Source of the DNA: Anaerolineales bacterium
GTDB taxonomy: Bacteria; Chloroflexota; Anaerolineae; Anaerolineales; Villigracilaceae
Reading direction: 5' to 3'
Assembly: GCA_013140605.1 (NCBI GenBank)
Contig: JABFSL010000015.1
Coordinates: 1 to 46,213, forward strand
DNA length: 46,213 nucleotides
The notes below the pieces were generated by a model. The model was not told the origin of the DNA. It saw only the letters and a list, made by a program, of their open reading frames with translations, and did no database searches. Both the position numbers and the translations under genes were made by a program. Position 1 is the first letter of the stretch; every line of letters starts with the position of its first letter. This document shows positions 6,460-14,653 of this stretch, piece after piece.

Positions 6460-8811
6460 ATGAGCGCATTTTCCAGTTTAATCCTCACGCAACTCACTGT
6501 CCCCCCGGGTGACTTAATTTATTATGTTGTGCTGGTATTTGCCGTCGCCAGCGCGCTTCAATCGGCGTTTAACCATTGGCGTGCCAGCGAGTTCCCGCAG
6601 GCCCGCCGCGCCTTTGTGGGTCTGGGCATTATCCTTATTGTCCAGGTGGTGATGTTCATTTTCAGCGGACTTGGCTGGCAGCACATCTTCGACCCAAAAA
6701 CCATTCTGCCGCCCATGGACCGCGCTTTTATTATCTTTGGAATTATCTGGATCACATGGCTGTACGCCTTCCCGGAACCCAGCCGCCTGGCAGACGGCGC
6801 AGCAACTTTACTAAGTTTGCTGGTAATCACAGTGCTTGGATTAAGTTTGCTAACCTGGCAGCCGCAGATTCCCTTTGTTAGTTACAACCAAACTCCAGAT
6901 GATTGGTACTGGCAAATCGGTTCTTTAGTTGCCGCGGTGCTGGGTATTATCACTTTATTCATTCGCAGACCAGATGGGATGTGGAACGGTATTCTCCTGC
7001 TGACCATTGGAATACTCGGTCATATCGGCCATTTGGTATTCCCAATTGATGGAAATTATTCAGGCATTGTGCGCCTCGCTTACATGGCAGGGTATCCAAT
7101 ATTACTGACATTACCGCAGCGATTTTCATTCCCATCTCAGGCGGTTAGCCATACTCGCTCTACACCTGTGGCAATACCAGCAAAACAGGATACTGGAACA
7201 CAGGAACGCAGACGGTACAGCACGGACCCCAAGACCTTTCACGCCATGCTTGCGCTTGCGGCAGAATCAAACCCGACCAAGGTCAGTCAGGCCATTACCC
7301 GCGCCATCGCGCAGACGATGCTTGCTGATCTATGTTTTATGATCTACCTGACGGACAACAACAACCAAATGGTAATCGCCGGCGGATATGATCTGATCCG
7401 CGAAGATAATTTGGAAGGCGGTTCACTTAAGAAAAGCTCGATCCCCATGCTGGCAAATTCACTCCAGCGCGGACGTCCACTGCGCATGCCATCCAGCAGT
7501 ACATCCGCGGACATTAAGGGGTTGGGCGATATTCTCGGTTTGACCAACCCCGGTCACTTATTGAGCGTGCCGATCCTAACGCCCGAAAAAGAATCCCTTG
7601 GCGGCGTGCTTTTGCTCTCTCCATATTCAGACCGCACATGGACAGCAGAAGATCAGGCCTATCTTGCAAATATCGCTTCAGCGTTGGTGCCGATCATTAA
7701 GCGCAGTCAAAAAGTAAATAAACTGGAAGTACAAACCGACCGCGCACGCATGCAAGTGGAGGAACTGGAACGCCGCAATCAGGAACTTGCACAGCAATTG
7801 GATGCGGCGCACACAGAATCACAAAAAGGCGGAACAGTGGAATTAGCCTCCCTGCGAATCGCGCAGGAAGAGTCACAACGCATCATAGAACAATTACAAC
7901 TTGAAAACGGGGAACTGCGCGCAGGTAAAAATCTGGAGCCTACGGCATCCAATATTGCGGTGGAGCATGAGTTAAAGAAGACTTTGCAGGAAGTGGCTCA
8001 TTTGCAAAACCAACTCATGGAAGCCAACATGAAAACACATGAGATCGAAAAGGGTCATGTGGCAGTCAAGAGCACCGAACAGGCGGAAGTTATCGCTTCG
8101 ATTTCGCAGGAATTGCGTCAGCCGTTATCTTCGATCGTCGGATACACAGACTTGCTTCTGGGCGAATCGGTGGGCATCCTTGGCGCATTACAGCGCAAAT
8201 TCGTGGAGCGTGTTAAAGCATCCACGGAACGAATCCGCAGTTTGACGGATGACATGATCCAGATCACGACACTGGAAACGGAGCTGAACGATCTCAAAAC
8301 TGAATCAGTGGATTTGAATTCCATTATTGACAACGCCATGTCCTACACGAGTACACAGGTGCGCGAGAAGAATATTTCCATGCACCTCGAACTGCCGAAA
8401 AGACTCCAGCCGATTCAGGCTGACCGTGAAGCGTTACAGCAGATACTCATTCATCTTTTGCAAAATGCAGGGGCCGCGACTCCCTTCGAAGGCTCGGTCA
8501 GGCTCACGGTCCAGACACGAAACGAGGATGATATGGATTTCATTCTCATTCAAGTGACAGACTCCGGCGGAGGAATCCCCGCAGAAGATCTTCCGCGTGT
8601 TTTCACCCGTCTCTATCGCGCGGATAATGTTCTTATTCAAGGCGTTGGCGATACTGGCGTGGGTCTTTCCATCGCAAAGACTTTGACCGAAGCGCAGCAC
8701 GGAAGAATTTGGGTGGAAAGTGAACCGGGCGTCGGCGCGGCTTTCAGCGTGTTATTGCCAATCGCCGGCACGAGTTCCGCAGAGAAACAAAAAAACAAAG
8801 GAAGTAATTAA
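6460..8811 (+). CDS. Membrane GAF-histidine-kinase-like protein lacking the phospho-acceptor His
   Basis: This protein has 783 residues. Residues 1-230 contain about seven hydrophobic helices, residues about 260-416 look like a GAF domain ('VSQAITRAIAQTMLADLCFMIY', 'SVPILTPEKESLGGVLLL'), and residues about 430-540 are coiled coil. A HisKA-like helix follows at about 540-610, then an HATPase_c domain to the end with an N-box-like 'HLLQNAGAAT', G1 'DSGGGIP' and G2 'GVGDTGVGLSIAK'. The HisKA motif reads S-Q-E-L-R-Q-P-L, so the normal His of S-H-E-L-R-T-P is Gln at residue 550. ATP binding may persist but His autophosphorylation should not occur at this site. The ATG at 6460 is preferred over an upstream TTG. 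The stop overlaps the next ATG (TAATG). Confidence 0.85.
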   Translation: MSAFSSLILTQLTVPPGDLIYYVVLVFAVASALQSAFNHWRASEFPQARRAFVGLGIILIVQVVMFIFSGLGWQHIFDPKTILPPMDRAFIIFGIIWITWLYAFPEPSRLADGAATLLSLLVITVLGLSLLTWQPQIPFVSYNQTPDDWYWQIGSLVAAVLGIITLFIRRPDGMWNGILLLTIGILGHIGHLVFPIDGNYSGIVRLAYMAGYPILLTLPQRFSFPSQAVSHTRSTPVAIPAKQDTGTQERRRYSTDPKTFHAMLALAAESNPTKVSQAITRAIAQTMLADLCFMIYLTDNNNQMVIAGGYDLIREDNLEGGSLKKSSIPMLANSLQRGRPLRMPSSSTSADIKGLGDILGLTNPGHLLSVPILTPEKESLGGVLLLSPYSDRTWTAEDQAYLANIASALVPIIKRSQKVNKLEVQTDRARMQVEELERRNQELAQQLDAAHTESQKGGTVELASLRIAQEESQRIIEQLQLENGELRAGKNLEPTASNIAVEHELKKTLQEVAHLQNQLMEANMKTHEIEKGHVAVKSTEQAEVIASISQELRQPLSSIVGYTDLLLGESVGILGALQRKFVERVKASTERIRSLTDDMIQITTLETELNDLKTESVDLNSIIDNAMSYTSTQVREKNISMHLELPKRLQPIQADREALQQILIHLLQNAGAATPFEGSVRLTVQTRNEDDMDFILIQVTDSGGGIPAEDLPRVFTRLYRADNVLIQGVGDTGVGLSIAKTLTEAQHGRIWVESEPGVGAAFSVLLPIAGTSSAEKQKNKGSN

Positions 8812-9623
8812 TGCAAGGCCTGCGCGATCTTGGAAACGCGCTGGTGGTGGCTCTGATCTCAGTCGGATTGATGATCGGGGCGTTGTCGATCTCACTGGTG
8901 GAATTCGTGCCGGAAGCGGCTCCCACTGTGACCGATAGCCTGTTCGCATCTCCCATACCTTTGACGGCCACGCTCGTCCCAACGCTTGGGCCCGAATCGC
9001 CAACCCCGAGCATTACCCCGACATTCACGATCACACCCACTCCCCCCTCATCATGTTTACCGCCAGCAGGGTGGATTCAGATCACCGTTCAAATCAGTGA
9101 AACGCTTGATAGTCTTGCGGCGCGGTATCACACTACCAAGGAACAATTACGCGCTGCCAATTGTTTATTTACCGATAATCTTATTGCAGGTTCAATATTA
9201 TATGTTCCGCCTACCGCCACCAGTGTGCCGGCGGTTTGTATACCGGGCGTGTTGAACTGGACAAGAAGTTATGTTGTGCGACCTGGCGATACCTTATACC
9301 GCATTGGGTACAATTATTTTACAACAACACGTGAGATGATGAACGTCAATTGCCGCACGAGCGAGCTTATCCGCCCCGGAGAAATCCTATGGGTTCCAAA
9401 TGTCACCCCACGCGTACCATCCCCAACATCATTACCTGCTGTTACTGTATTCCCAACAGACCCGACCCCAGCAACGGCAATACCATTCACATCCACATTT
9501 ACAGCCACAAGCACGCCAAGCGATACGCCCATTCCGCCTACTTCTACAACAGCGCCCACCGATACGCCTGAGCCAATATTTACATTGACAGCCAGCCCCA
9601 CGCCCTTTCCTGTAGTTCCTTAA
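8811..9623 (+). CDS. Membrane-anchored LysM-repeat protein
   Basis: The ATG overlaps the last base of the preceding stop, so translation is probably coupled, with GGAAG as ribosome site. The 270-residue product has an N-terminal hydrophobic helix (about residues 10-32), a Pro/Thr-rich stretch and two LysM domains. The first is 'QITVQISETLDSLAARYHTTKEQLRAANCL' and the second 'YVVRPGDTLYRIGYNYFTTTREMMNVNC'. A long Thr/Pro/Ser tail follows. LysM domains bind peptidoglycan or other N-acetylglucosamine polymers, so the protein probably sits at the cell surface. Co-transcription with a sensor-like protein and an LCP protein points to an envelope function. Confidence 0.85.
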   Translation: MQGLRDLGNALVVALISVGLMIGALSISLVEFVPEAAPTVTDSLFASPIPLTATLVPTLGPESPTPSITPTFTITPTPPSSCLPPAGWIQITVQISETLDSLAARYHTTKEQLRAANCLFTDNLIAGSILYVPPTATSVPAVCIPGVLNWTRSYVVRPGDTLYRIGYNYFTTTREMMNVNCRTSELIRPGEILWVPNVTPRVPSPTSLPAVTVFPTDPTPATAIPFTSTFTATSTPSDTPIPPTSTTAPTDTPEPIFTLTASPTPFPVVP

Positions 9624-9679
9624 CGGGCCGTGGAAAAAACATCCTGTAAAAATCCATCGGTATATCTTCAAACTTCTGC

Positions 9680-11179
9680 ATGAAATCATCCCGGCACCCA
9701 TTAATTCTGCTTTTCATTTTTATATTCGTATTATCTGCCTGCGGACCCGCGCCTCAAGCTGCCGTACCTGAGGCGCTGCCATTTATCTTAATTACCTCGG
9801 CGCCAAACGCTTCCCCCACTCCCACTCCATTTCAGCCATCGCTTTATACGCCGACACAACCATCTCTTTTATCTTTTGATAACAACTCACAGTTAAATCT
9901 TCCATCTGAAACACCGTCCCCATCACCAACACCGCCCATAGATGCAACCGCCACAGTTGACATCAATCAACTATTCCCAACTTCAGCCGCGCCACCCGCC
10001 GCTGATTCACTGGCGGGAAACCCCACACCATTACCACCGCTCACTGACAACGAGACGATTAACTTCCTGCTGATCGGTTCAGATAAACGACCAGGTTCAT
10101 CGTATCGCACAGACACAATTGTCGTTGCAATTGTCTGGCCGAAGGAGGGGCAGGTTTCGCTGATCTCAATTCCGCGCGACTTGTGGATCTACATCCCCAC
10201 CGTTGGTATGCAGCGAGTCAATACCGCTTATCAAAGCGGAGAGTTGGCTGGCTACCTCGGCGGCGGGCCGGGCTTATTAAAAGATACCATCTCCTATAAT
10301 CTCGGCATTCGCATTGACCATACCGCCATGGTGGACTTTGACGGTTTCCGTCGCATCGTAGATACCCTTGGCGGAGTGGAAGTTCCGATCGCATGTTCCT
10401 ACACTGATTGGCGTTTGATCGATCCCTCTTACGATCAATATAACGAAGATAACTGGTGGCTGTACACTGTCGGCCCCGGACAAATTCACATGGATGGCGA
10501 CCTCGCCTTATGGTATGCGCGCGCGCGTTCCAAATCCAACGACTTTGATCGTGGCCGCCGTCAGCAGGAAGTGATCCGCGCCATTATTGGGCAGGCATTG
10601 CAAACCAGCACCTTTGCCAAGATCCCCCAGCTTTATAACGATCTCTCCAGCACGGTCATCACCGACCTTGGGCTTGCAGATGTCATCCGCATGGCGCCCT
10701 ACGCGCTCAACTTTACCAACGCAAATATTCGCGGATATTACATCCGACCGCCTTACGTCAGCTCGTGGATGACGCCCGGCGGCGCGGCGGTGCTTTTGCC
10801 GAACGAAGCCGAACTGAGTCAAATGCTGATCGAAGCAACGACCCTCTCCACGTTTGCGGTCGAACGGCAATCCGTCAAAGTGGAAGTGCAAAACGGCGTG
10901 ACCTTCGACACATGGGATGCGCTCGCTGCTTCGCGTCTCAACTACGCGGGTTATCAAACCATACTTTCGAATGCCGACCGCCGCGACTATGGAGCCTCCG
11001 TTCTAGTGGACTTCACACCCGGGCAGGATCCAAACCAACGGCAGACGATCCTATCCACCCTCAACCTGTTCTCTGCAAATGTAGTTTCGCAACCCGACGC
11101 AAACAGCCCCGTGCAATACCGCGTCATCCTCGGCTATGACTACGAACCATGCTTCCAGCCGCAGGATCTTTCACATTAA
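9680..11179 (+). CDS. LytR-CpsA-Psr (LCP) family lipoprotein
   Basis: This 499-residue protein has a lipoprotein signal ('FVLSACGP') and a Pro/Thr-rich linker of about 90 residues. The LCP catalytic domain spans about residues 125-330, with 'INFLLIGSDKRPGSSYRTDTIVV', 'SIPRDLWI', 'DFDGFRRIVDTLGGVEV', 'YARARSKSNDFDRGRRQQ' and the conserved Asp/Arg residues that bind the polyprenyl-pyrophosphate substrate. A LytR_C-like domain follows near residues 395-490 ('VKVEVQNGV...'). LCP enzymes attach glycopolymers to the cell wall or to surface proteins. It follows the LysM gene by 56 bp and probably belongs to the same envelope operon. Confidence 0.92.
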   Translation: MKSSRHPLILLFIFIFVLSACGPAPQAAVPEALPFILITSAPNASPTPTPFQPSLYTPTQPSLLSFDNNSQLNLPSETPSPSPTPPIDATATVDINQLFPTSAAPPAADSLAGNPTPLPPLTDNETINFLLIGSDKRPGSSYRTDTIVVAIVWPKEGQVSLISIPRDLWIYIPTVGMQRVNTAYQSGELAGYLGGGPGLLKDTISYNLGIRIDHTAMVDFDGFRRIVDTLGGVEVPIACSYTDWRLIDPSYDQYNEDNWWLYTVGPGQIHMDGDLALWYARARSKSNDFDRGRRQQEVIRAIIGQALQTSTFAKIPQLYNDLSSTVITDLGLADVIRMAPYALNFTNANIRGYYIRPPYVSSWMTPGGAAVLLPNEAELSQMLIEATTLSTFAVERQSVKVEVQNGVTFDTWDALAASRLNYAGYQTILSNADRRDYGASVLVDFTPGQDPNQRQTILSTLNLFSANVVSQPDANSPVQYRVILGYDYEPCFQPQDLSH

Positions 11180-11251
11180 GAGAGATCGACCCGTAGATTT
11201 TGCTGATTTACATCTGTAATGACCTCACATGTTTTGAAATGGTTTTAGATT

Positions 11252-11279
11252 TTGCACACGGGGAATTTTGTGCTACAGT
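11252..11279 (+). promoter_or_regulatory. Promoter of the TIR-STAND gene
   Basis: TTGCAC (11252-11257) and TACAGT (11274-11279) are 16 bp apart, with a TGC extended -10 in front of TACAGT. The implied start is about 25 nt before the ATG at 11310, so the gene has its own promoter. Confidence 0.55.
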
Positions 11280-11309
11280 AGAGACATCACATCAATAAGG
11301 GAAACGAAT

Positions 11310-14063
11310 ATGGCGGATTTCAAATACGATGTTTTCATTTCATACAGCCACAAAGATGAAAAGTGGGCTGACAAAGTTTTGCGCCAACGGCTTGATGATG
11401 CTGGATTGAAAGTCTGTATTGATTACCGTGATTTTGAAGCGGGGAAAATGGCAATACTCAATATGCAGGATGCCGCAAAAGAAAGTAAACATGTTGTCTT
11501 GGTCATAACTCGAAATTGGCTAAACAGCGAATGGTCGCTCTTTGAAGCATTGATGGGCGGAACAGAAGACCCTGCTGGCTTGCAGAAGAAATTGATTCCT
11601 TTGCTTTGTGAAGATGGAATTCAAAAAGACATCAATCCTTTTATTGCCATGCGAACGTGGGTAGACTTTACCCGCAAAGACCGTGAAGAGATTGCCTGGA
11701 AACAACTTTCTGATGCTATCGGCAAACCTGCGACCTTCGAGATTCGACCTGCAACTGTGAAATGGTTCTTCGGTCATCGCTACGGTGACATCGAAAATTT
11801 TACAGGTCGCGCCACTGAACTCAAAATGCTCGATGAATGGTTGAGCAATGACAAAGATAATTTGTTAGTCCTTCGCGCACTTGGGGGATTTGGTAAATCC
11901 ATTTTGACCTGGCAATGGTTCAATAACCACGTTGATAAAACAAAATGGCAGACTGCGGTCTGGTGGTCGTTCTACGAAAAGGAATCGGGCTTTGAGAGTT
12001 TCCTGTCCGAGACACTGAAACATCTCGGCGTGGAGGTCAAAGAGTCGGCGCGGCAGCAGGTCAATGATCTGCTGGAAGCCATGCGCGGGACGAACATCCT
12101 GATCGTGCTGGACGGCTTCGAGCGCTTGCTGCGCCAATACGGAAAGATGGATGCAGCTCTGCAAAGCGATGACGAGGATGCCGACATTGACCCATCCCAG
12201 CGCGATTGCTCCTCCCCGCTGACGGAAACCTTCCTGCGCGGATTGAGCGGCGCGGGCACGAAGTCCAAAGTCTTGATGACCACACGCCTATGTCCGCGTG
12301 TGTTGGAGAGCGCCGACGGCAAACTGCTCAAAGGCTGCCGCGATGAGGCGCTCTCCGCCTTCTCGCCCGAGGACGCGGTGACGTACTTCCACAACGAAGG
12401 GATAAAAGCCACGCGCGCGGAGATTCTCGCTGCCTGTTCCGCGTACGGCTATCACCCGTTGAGTTTGAGCCTGCTGGTCGGTTTGATCAACGAAGACCAC
12501 GAACATCGCGGCGATATTGCGGCGGTGAAGAATCTGGAAATCTTCGAGGATGTGAAAGCCAGGCGACATCACGTGTTGGAACGCGCCTACGAAAGTTTAG
12601 CCCCCGAGCGCAGGGATTTGCTGAGCAAGATTTCCTGCTTTCGCGGCTCGATGGAATACGCGGTGCTCAAAAAGGTGTTCCCCAGCCCCGACCTGGACAA
12701 AGCCCTGCTCGACCTGCGCAAGCGCGGACTGCTGCAATACGCGGGCGAGACTCAACGCTACGATATGCACCCGATCGTGCGGCATTATGCTTATGACCGT
12801 TTCACTGACTCGGAACGCAAAACAACTCACAAGAATCTTGTGTTTTACTTTATTGACGTGATGATTGATGCCATGCCTACTCCAAACACGAAAGTGAAAA
12901 CGCTGGAAGACCTCGCGCCCGTCATCGAACTGTATCATCATATGGTCAGGGCGGGGAATTTGGACGAGGCATTGAAACTTTACTCTGAACGCTTGGCAAA
13001 TCCACTTTACTTTCAATTTGGTTCATATCACCTAGAAATTGAACTTTTACGCGTTTTGTTTCTTGACGGCGAGGATAAGCTGCCGCGTTTGAAAAATGAA
13101 AGCGCCCAAGCATGGACTCTCAACACGCTTGCAACATCCTACTCCCTGAGCGGACAGCCACGCCGCGCCGTTCCGCTGTTTGAAATGGTAAATGCCTTAA
13201 AGGGCGACAAGAAAAATCTCGCCAGAAGGCTGGGGAACGTGGCGACACAACAACTGGTCATCGGCTCGCTGAGCGCCGCAGAGCGCAACAATCGTCGCCG
13301 CATTGAACTGACCCGCGAGATTGTGGATGAATATAGCGAAGCTATCGGTCATCAGGAATTGGGTCGGGTTCTTTCCTATCGCGGCGTGTGGCAGGAAGCA
13401 GGGGAAAATTTATTGATAGCACAGAAGGTATTTGAAAAAGAAGGACCAAGTACTAATTTTGGTTCTGTAAATTTGTCTTATTTGGCTTTGAGAGACATGC
13501 TTTTATTACGCACCGAATCTACAAAACAGCAGTATCTCTTATCTGCTCTCAATTTTTGTAAGCGTGCTTTAGAATGGTCAGACAACACAACAAAAATACG
13601 AATGGAAATTCCCCGTGATTATGTTCGCGCTCACTGGCTGCTCGGTGCGGCATATCGCGCCAACAACGAATTGACTCTGTCAGAAGAAAACCTGTCCAAA
13701 GCGCTCAACCTTTGTCGGCAAATCAATATGGTTGACCATGAAGCCGACATCCTGCTCGATCTGGCGCGGTTGCATTACTTCCAGGGAGATTTCAAGGACG
13801 CTCAGGAAAAAGCGTCCGAGGCGCTGATGATCACGGAGCGCAGCGGGTATGTCTTGCAGGGGGCAGATGTTCACTTATTGCTCGCTACGCTCGCGTTGGA
13901 AGGGTTCAGGTCGGAAAGTTTGAAGGTTTTGAGTGATAAGGATGCGGCGATTCATCATGCCAAAGAAGCCTTGAGACTCGCGAACTGCGACGATGGTCCG
14001 CCGTATTATTACAAGGTCGCATATGAAGAGGCAGAGAGAATGTTGGAACGTTTGAAGGTTTAA
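11310..14063 (+). CDS. TIR-STAND (NB-ARC-like)-TPR protein, probable immune receptor
   Basis: The ATG at 11310 follows AAGGG and gives 917 residues. Residues 1-150 form a TIR domain ('YDVFISYSHKDEKWAD'), with the helix 'NSEWSLFEALMG' placing the putative NADase glutamate at E79. A STAND NTPase follows, with Walker A 'ALGGFGKS' (K196), Walker B 'NILIVLDGFERL' (D268), 'VLMTTR' and the 'GYHPLSLSLL' motif. A winged-helix segment and then TPR-like repeats run from about residue 540 to the end. This is the sensor-switch-effector layout of bacterial anti-phage NLR-like proteins: TPRs sense, the NTPase oligomerises, TIR degrades NAD or makes a signal. It stands alone and ends in a repeat island. The function is inferred; the catalytic motifs are seen. 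Confidence 0.85.
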   Translation: MADFKYDVFISYSHKDEKWADKVLRQRLDDAGLKVCIDYRDFEAGKMAILNMQDAAKESKHVVLVITRNWLNSEWSLFEALMGGTEDPAGLQKKLIPLLCEDGIQKDINPFIAMRTWVDFTRKDREEIAWKQLSDAIGKPATFEIRPATVKWFFGHRYGDIENFTGRATELKMLDEWLSNDKDNLLVLRALGGFGKSILTWQWFNNHVDKTKWQTAVWWSFYEKESGFESFLSETLKHLGVEVKESARQQVNDLLEAMRGTNILIVLDGFERLLRQYGKMDAALQSDDEDADIDPSQRDCSSPLTETFLRGLSGAGTKSKVLMTTRLCPRVLESADGKLLKGCRDEALSAFSPEDAVTYFHNEGIKATRAEILAACSAYGYHPLSLSLLVGLINEDHEHRGDIAAVKNLEIFEDVKARRHHVLERAYESLAPERRDLLSKISCFRGSMEYAVLKKVFPSPDLDKALLDLRKRGLLQYAGETQRYDMHPIVRHYAYDRFTDSERKTTHKNLVFYFIDVMIDAMPTPNTKVKTLEDLAPVIELYHHMVRAGNLDEALKLYSERLANPLYFQFGSYHLEIELLRVLFLDGEDKLPRLKNESAQAWTLNTLATSYSLSGQPRRAVPLFEMVNALKGDKKNLARRLGNVATQQLVIGSLSAAERNNRRRIELTREIVDEYSEAIGHQELGRVLSYRGVWQEAGENLLIAQKVFEKEGPSTNFGSVNLSYLALRDMLLLRTESTKQQYLLSALNFCKRALEWSDNTTKIRMEIPRDYVRAHWLLGAAYRANNELTLSEENLSKALNLCRQINMVDHEADILLDLARLHYFQGDFKDAQEKASEALMITERSGYVLQGADVHLLLATLALEGFRSESLKVLSDKDAAIHHAKEALRLANCDDGPPYYYKVAYEEAERMLERLKV

Positions 14064-14069
14064 AAGTTG

Positions 14070-14410
14070 GAAGGTTAAAGTAAATAGTGAACTCCGCTGG
14101 TTGAGTAGCCCCGCATGTACTTCGCGGGGCGTATCGAAACCAGCAATTAAAAGTAAACATGAAATTCAGAGGTGTGGTTTCGACACCGCACTTGCGTTCG
14201 GTGCAAGTGTACGCCGCTATCGCGGCTACTCAACCACCGTATGGGATGGAGCTTTTATTTGGAAGTTAAAGTAATAATGAACCCTGCTGGTTGAGTAGGC
14301 GGTGTTCGTCTGCCGTATCGAAACCAGTAATGATAGGTGAACTTGAGATACAGCGGTGTGGTTTCGATACGCCTTGCGAAGAACGCGCAAGGCTACTCAA
14401 CCACCGTTTG
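14070..14410. repeat. Two tandem copies of a paired-hairpin intergenic repeat
   Basis: Each copy begins with an AGTTAAAG-like stretch, then a hairpin CTGGTTGAGTAG...CGTATCGAAACCAG (14097-14143; 14287-14327). A second hairpin follows, running GGTGTGGTTTCGA...CTACTCAACCACCG (14171-14239; 14355-14406). Stems are conserved while loops differ, which suggests selection on structure or recent mobility of the unit. Confidence 0.75.
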
Positions 14411-14419
14411 CCATTTTAT

Positions 14420-14512
14420 ATGTCGCTGCGAGGCGCTCTTGTTCTTTGCCGAAGCAGTCTCTTAGTCACATGAGGTTGCTTCGGGCGAAAAATCATCGCC
14501 TTCGCAATGACA
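14420..14512. repeat. REP-like hairpin repeat
   Basis: The unit begins TGTCGCTGCGAGGCG and ends CGCCTTCGCAATGACA, with GAAGCAGTCTC and GAGGTTGCTTCG inside that pair with each other. This GTCATTGCGAG...CGAAGCAATCTC style of repeat is widely scattered between genes in many bacterial genomes. Confidence 0.7.
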
Positions 14513-14525
14513 TGGTTTATCTCAT

Positions 14526-14572
14526 TTGACATCCTCCCCTTTTTTTGCTACACTAGAAGTTGTCAGACAACT
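14526..14572 (+). promoter_or_regulatory. Promoter and GntR-type operator of the 8-oxoguanine deaminase gene
   Basis: TTGACA (14526-14531) and TACACT (14549-14554) are 17 bp apart. A perfect palindrome AGTTGTC-A-GACAACT (14558-14572) covers the expected transcription start. The same core TTGTC-N-GACAA recurs in the promoter before the permease gene at 31,628. Confidence 0.75.
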
Positions 14573-14653
14573 ACGAGCGCTCTGCGCGAAGTGCTGGTGT
14601 TTTTCAGCAGACGAACTAGATCAAAGCTAACCGCTAAAGGCTAAGAGCTAACC

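Larger units (their letters stand above)
14064..14653. other. Gene-free repeat island and promoter of the purine island
   Basis: No gene is visible in these 590 bp. The stretch holds two tandem copies of a hairpin repeat (14070-14410), a REP-like repeat (14420-14512), and the promoter and operator of the 8-oxoguanine deaminase gene (14526-14572). Confidence 0.8.

Noticed and set aside
8434-9040. Minus-strand frames over the kinase-like and LysM genes
   Set aside because: They have low-complexity, shadow-like compositions and overlap well-supported genes with matching domains.
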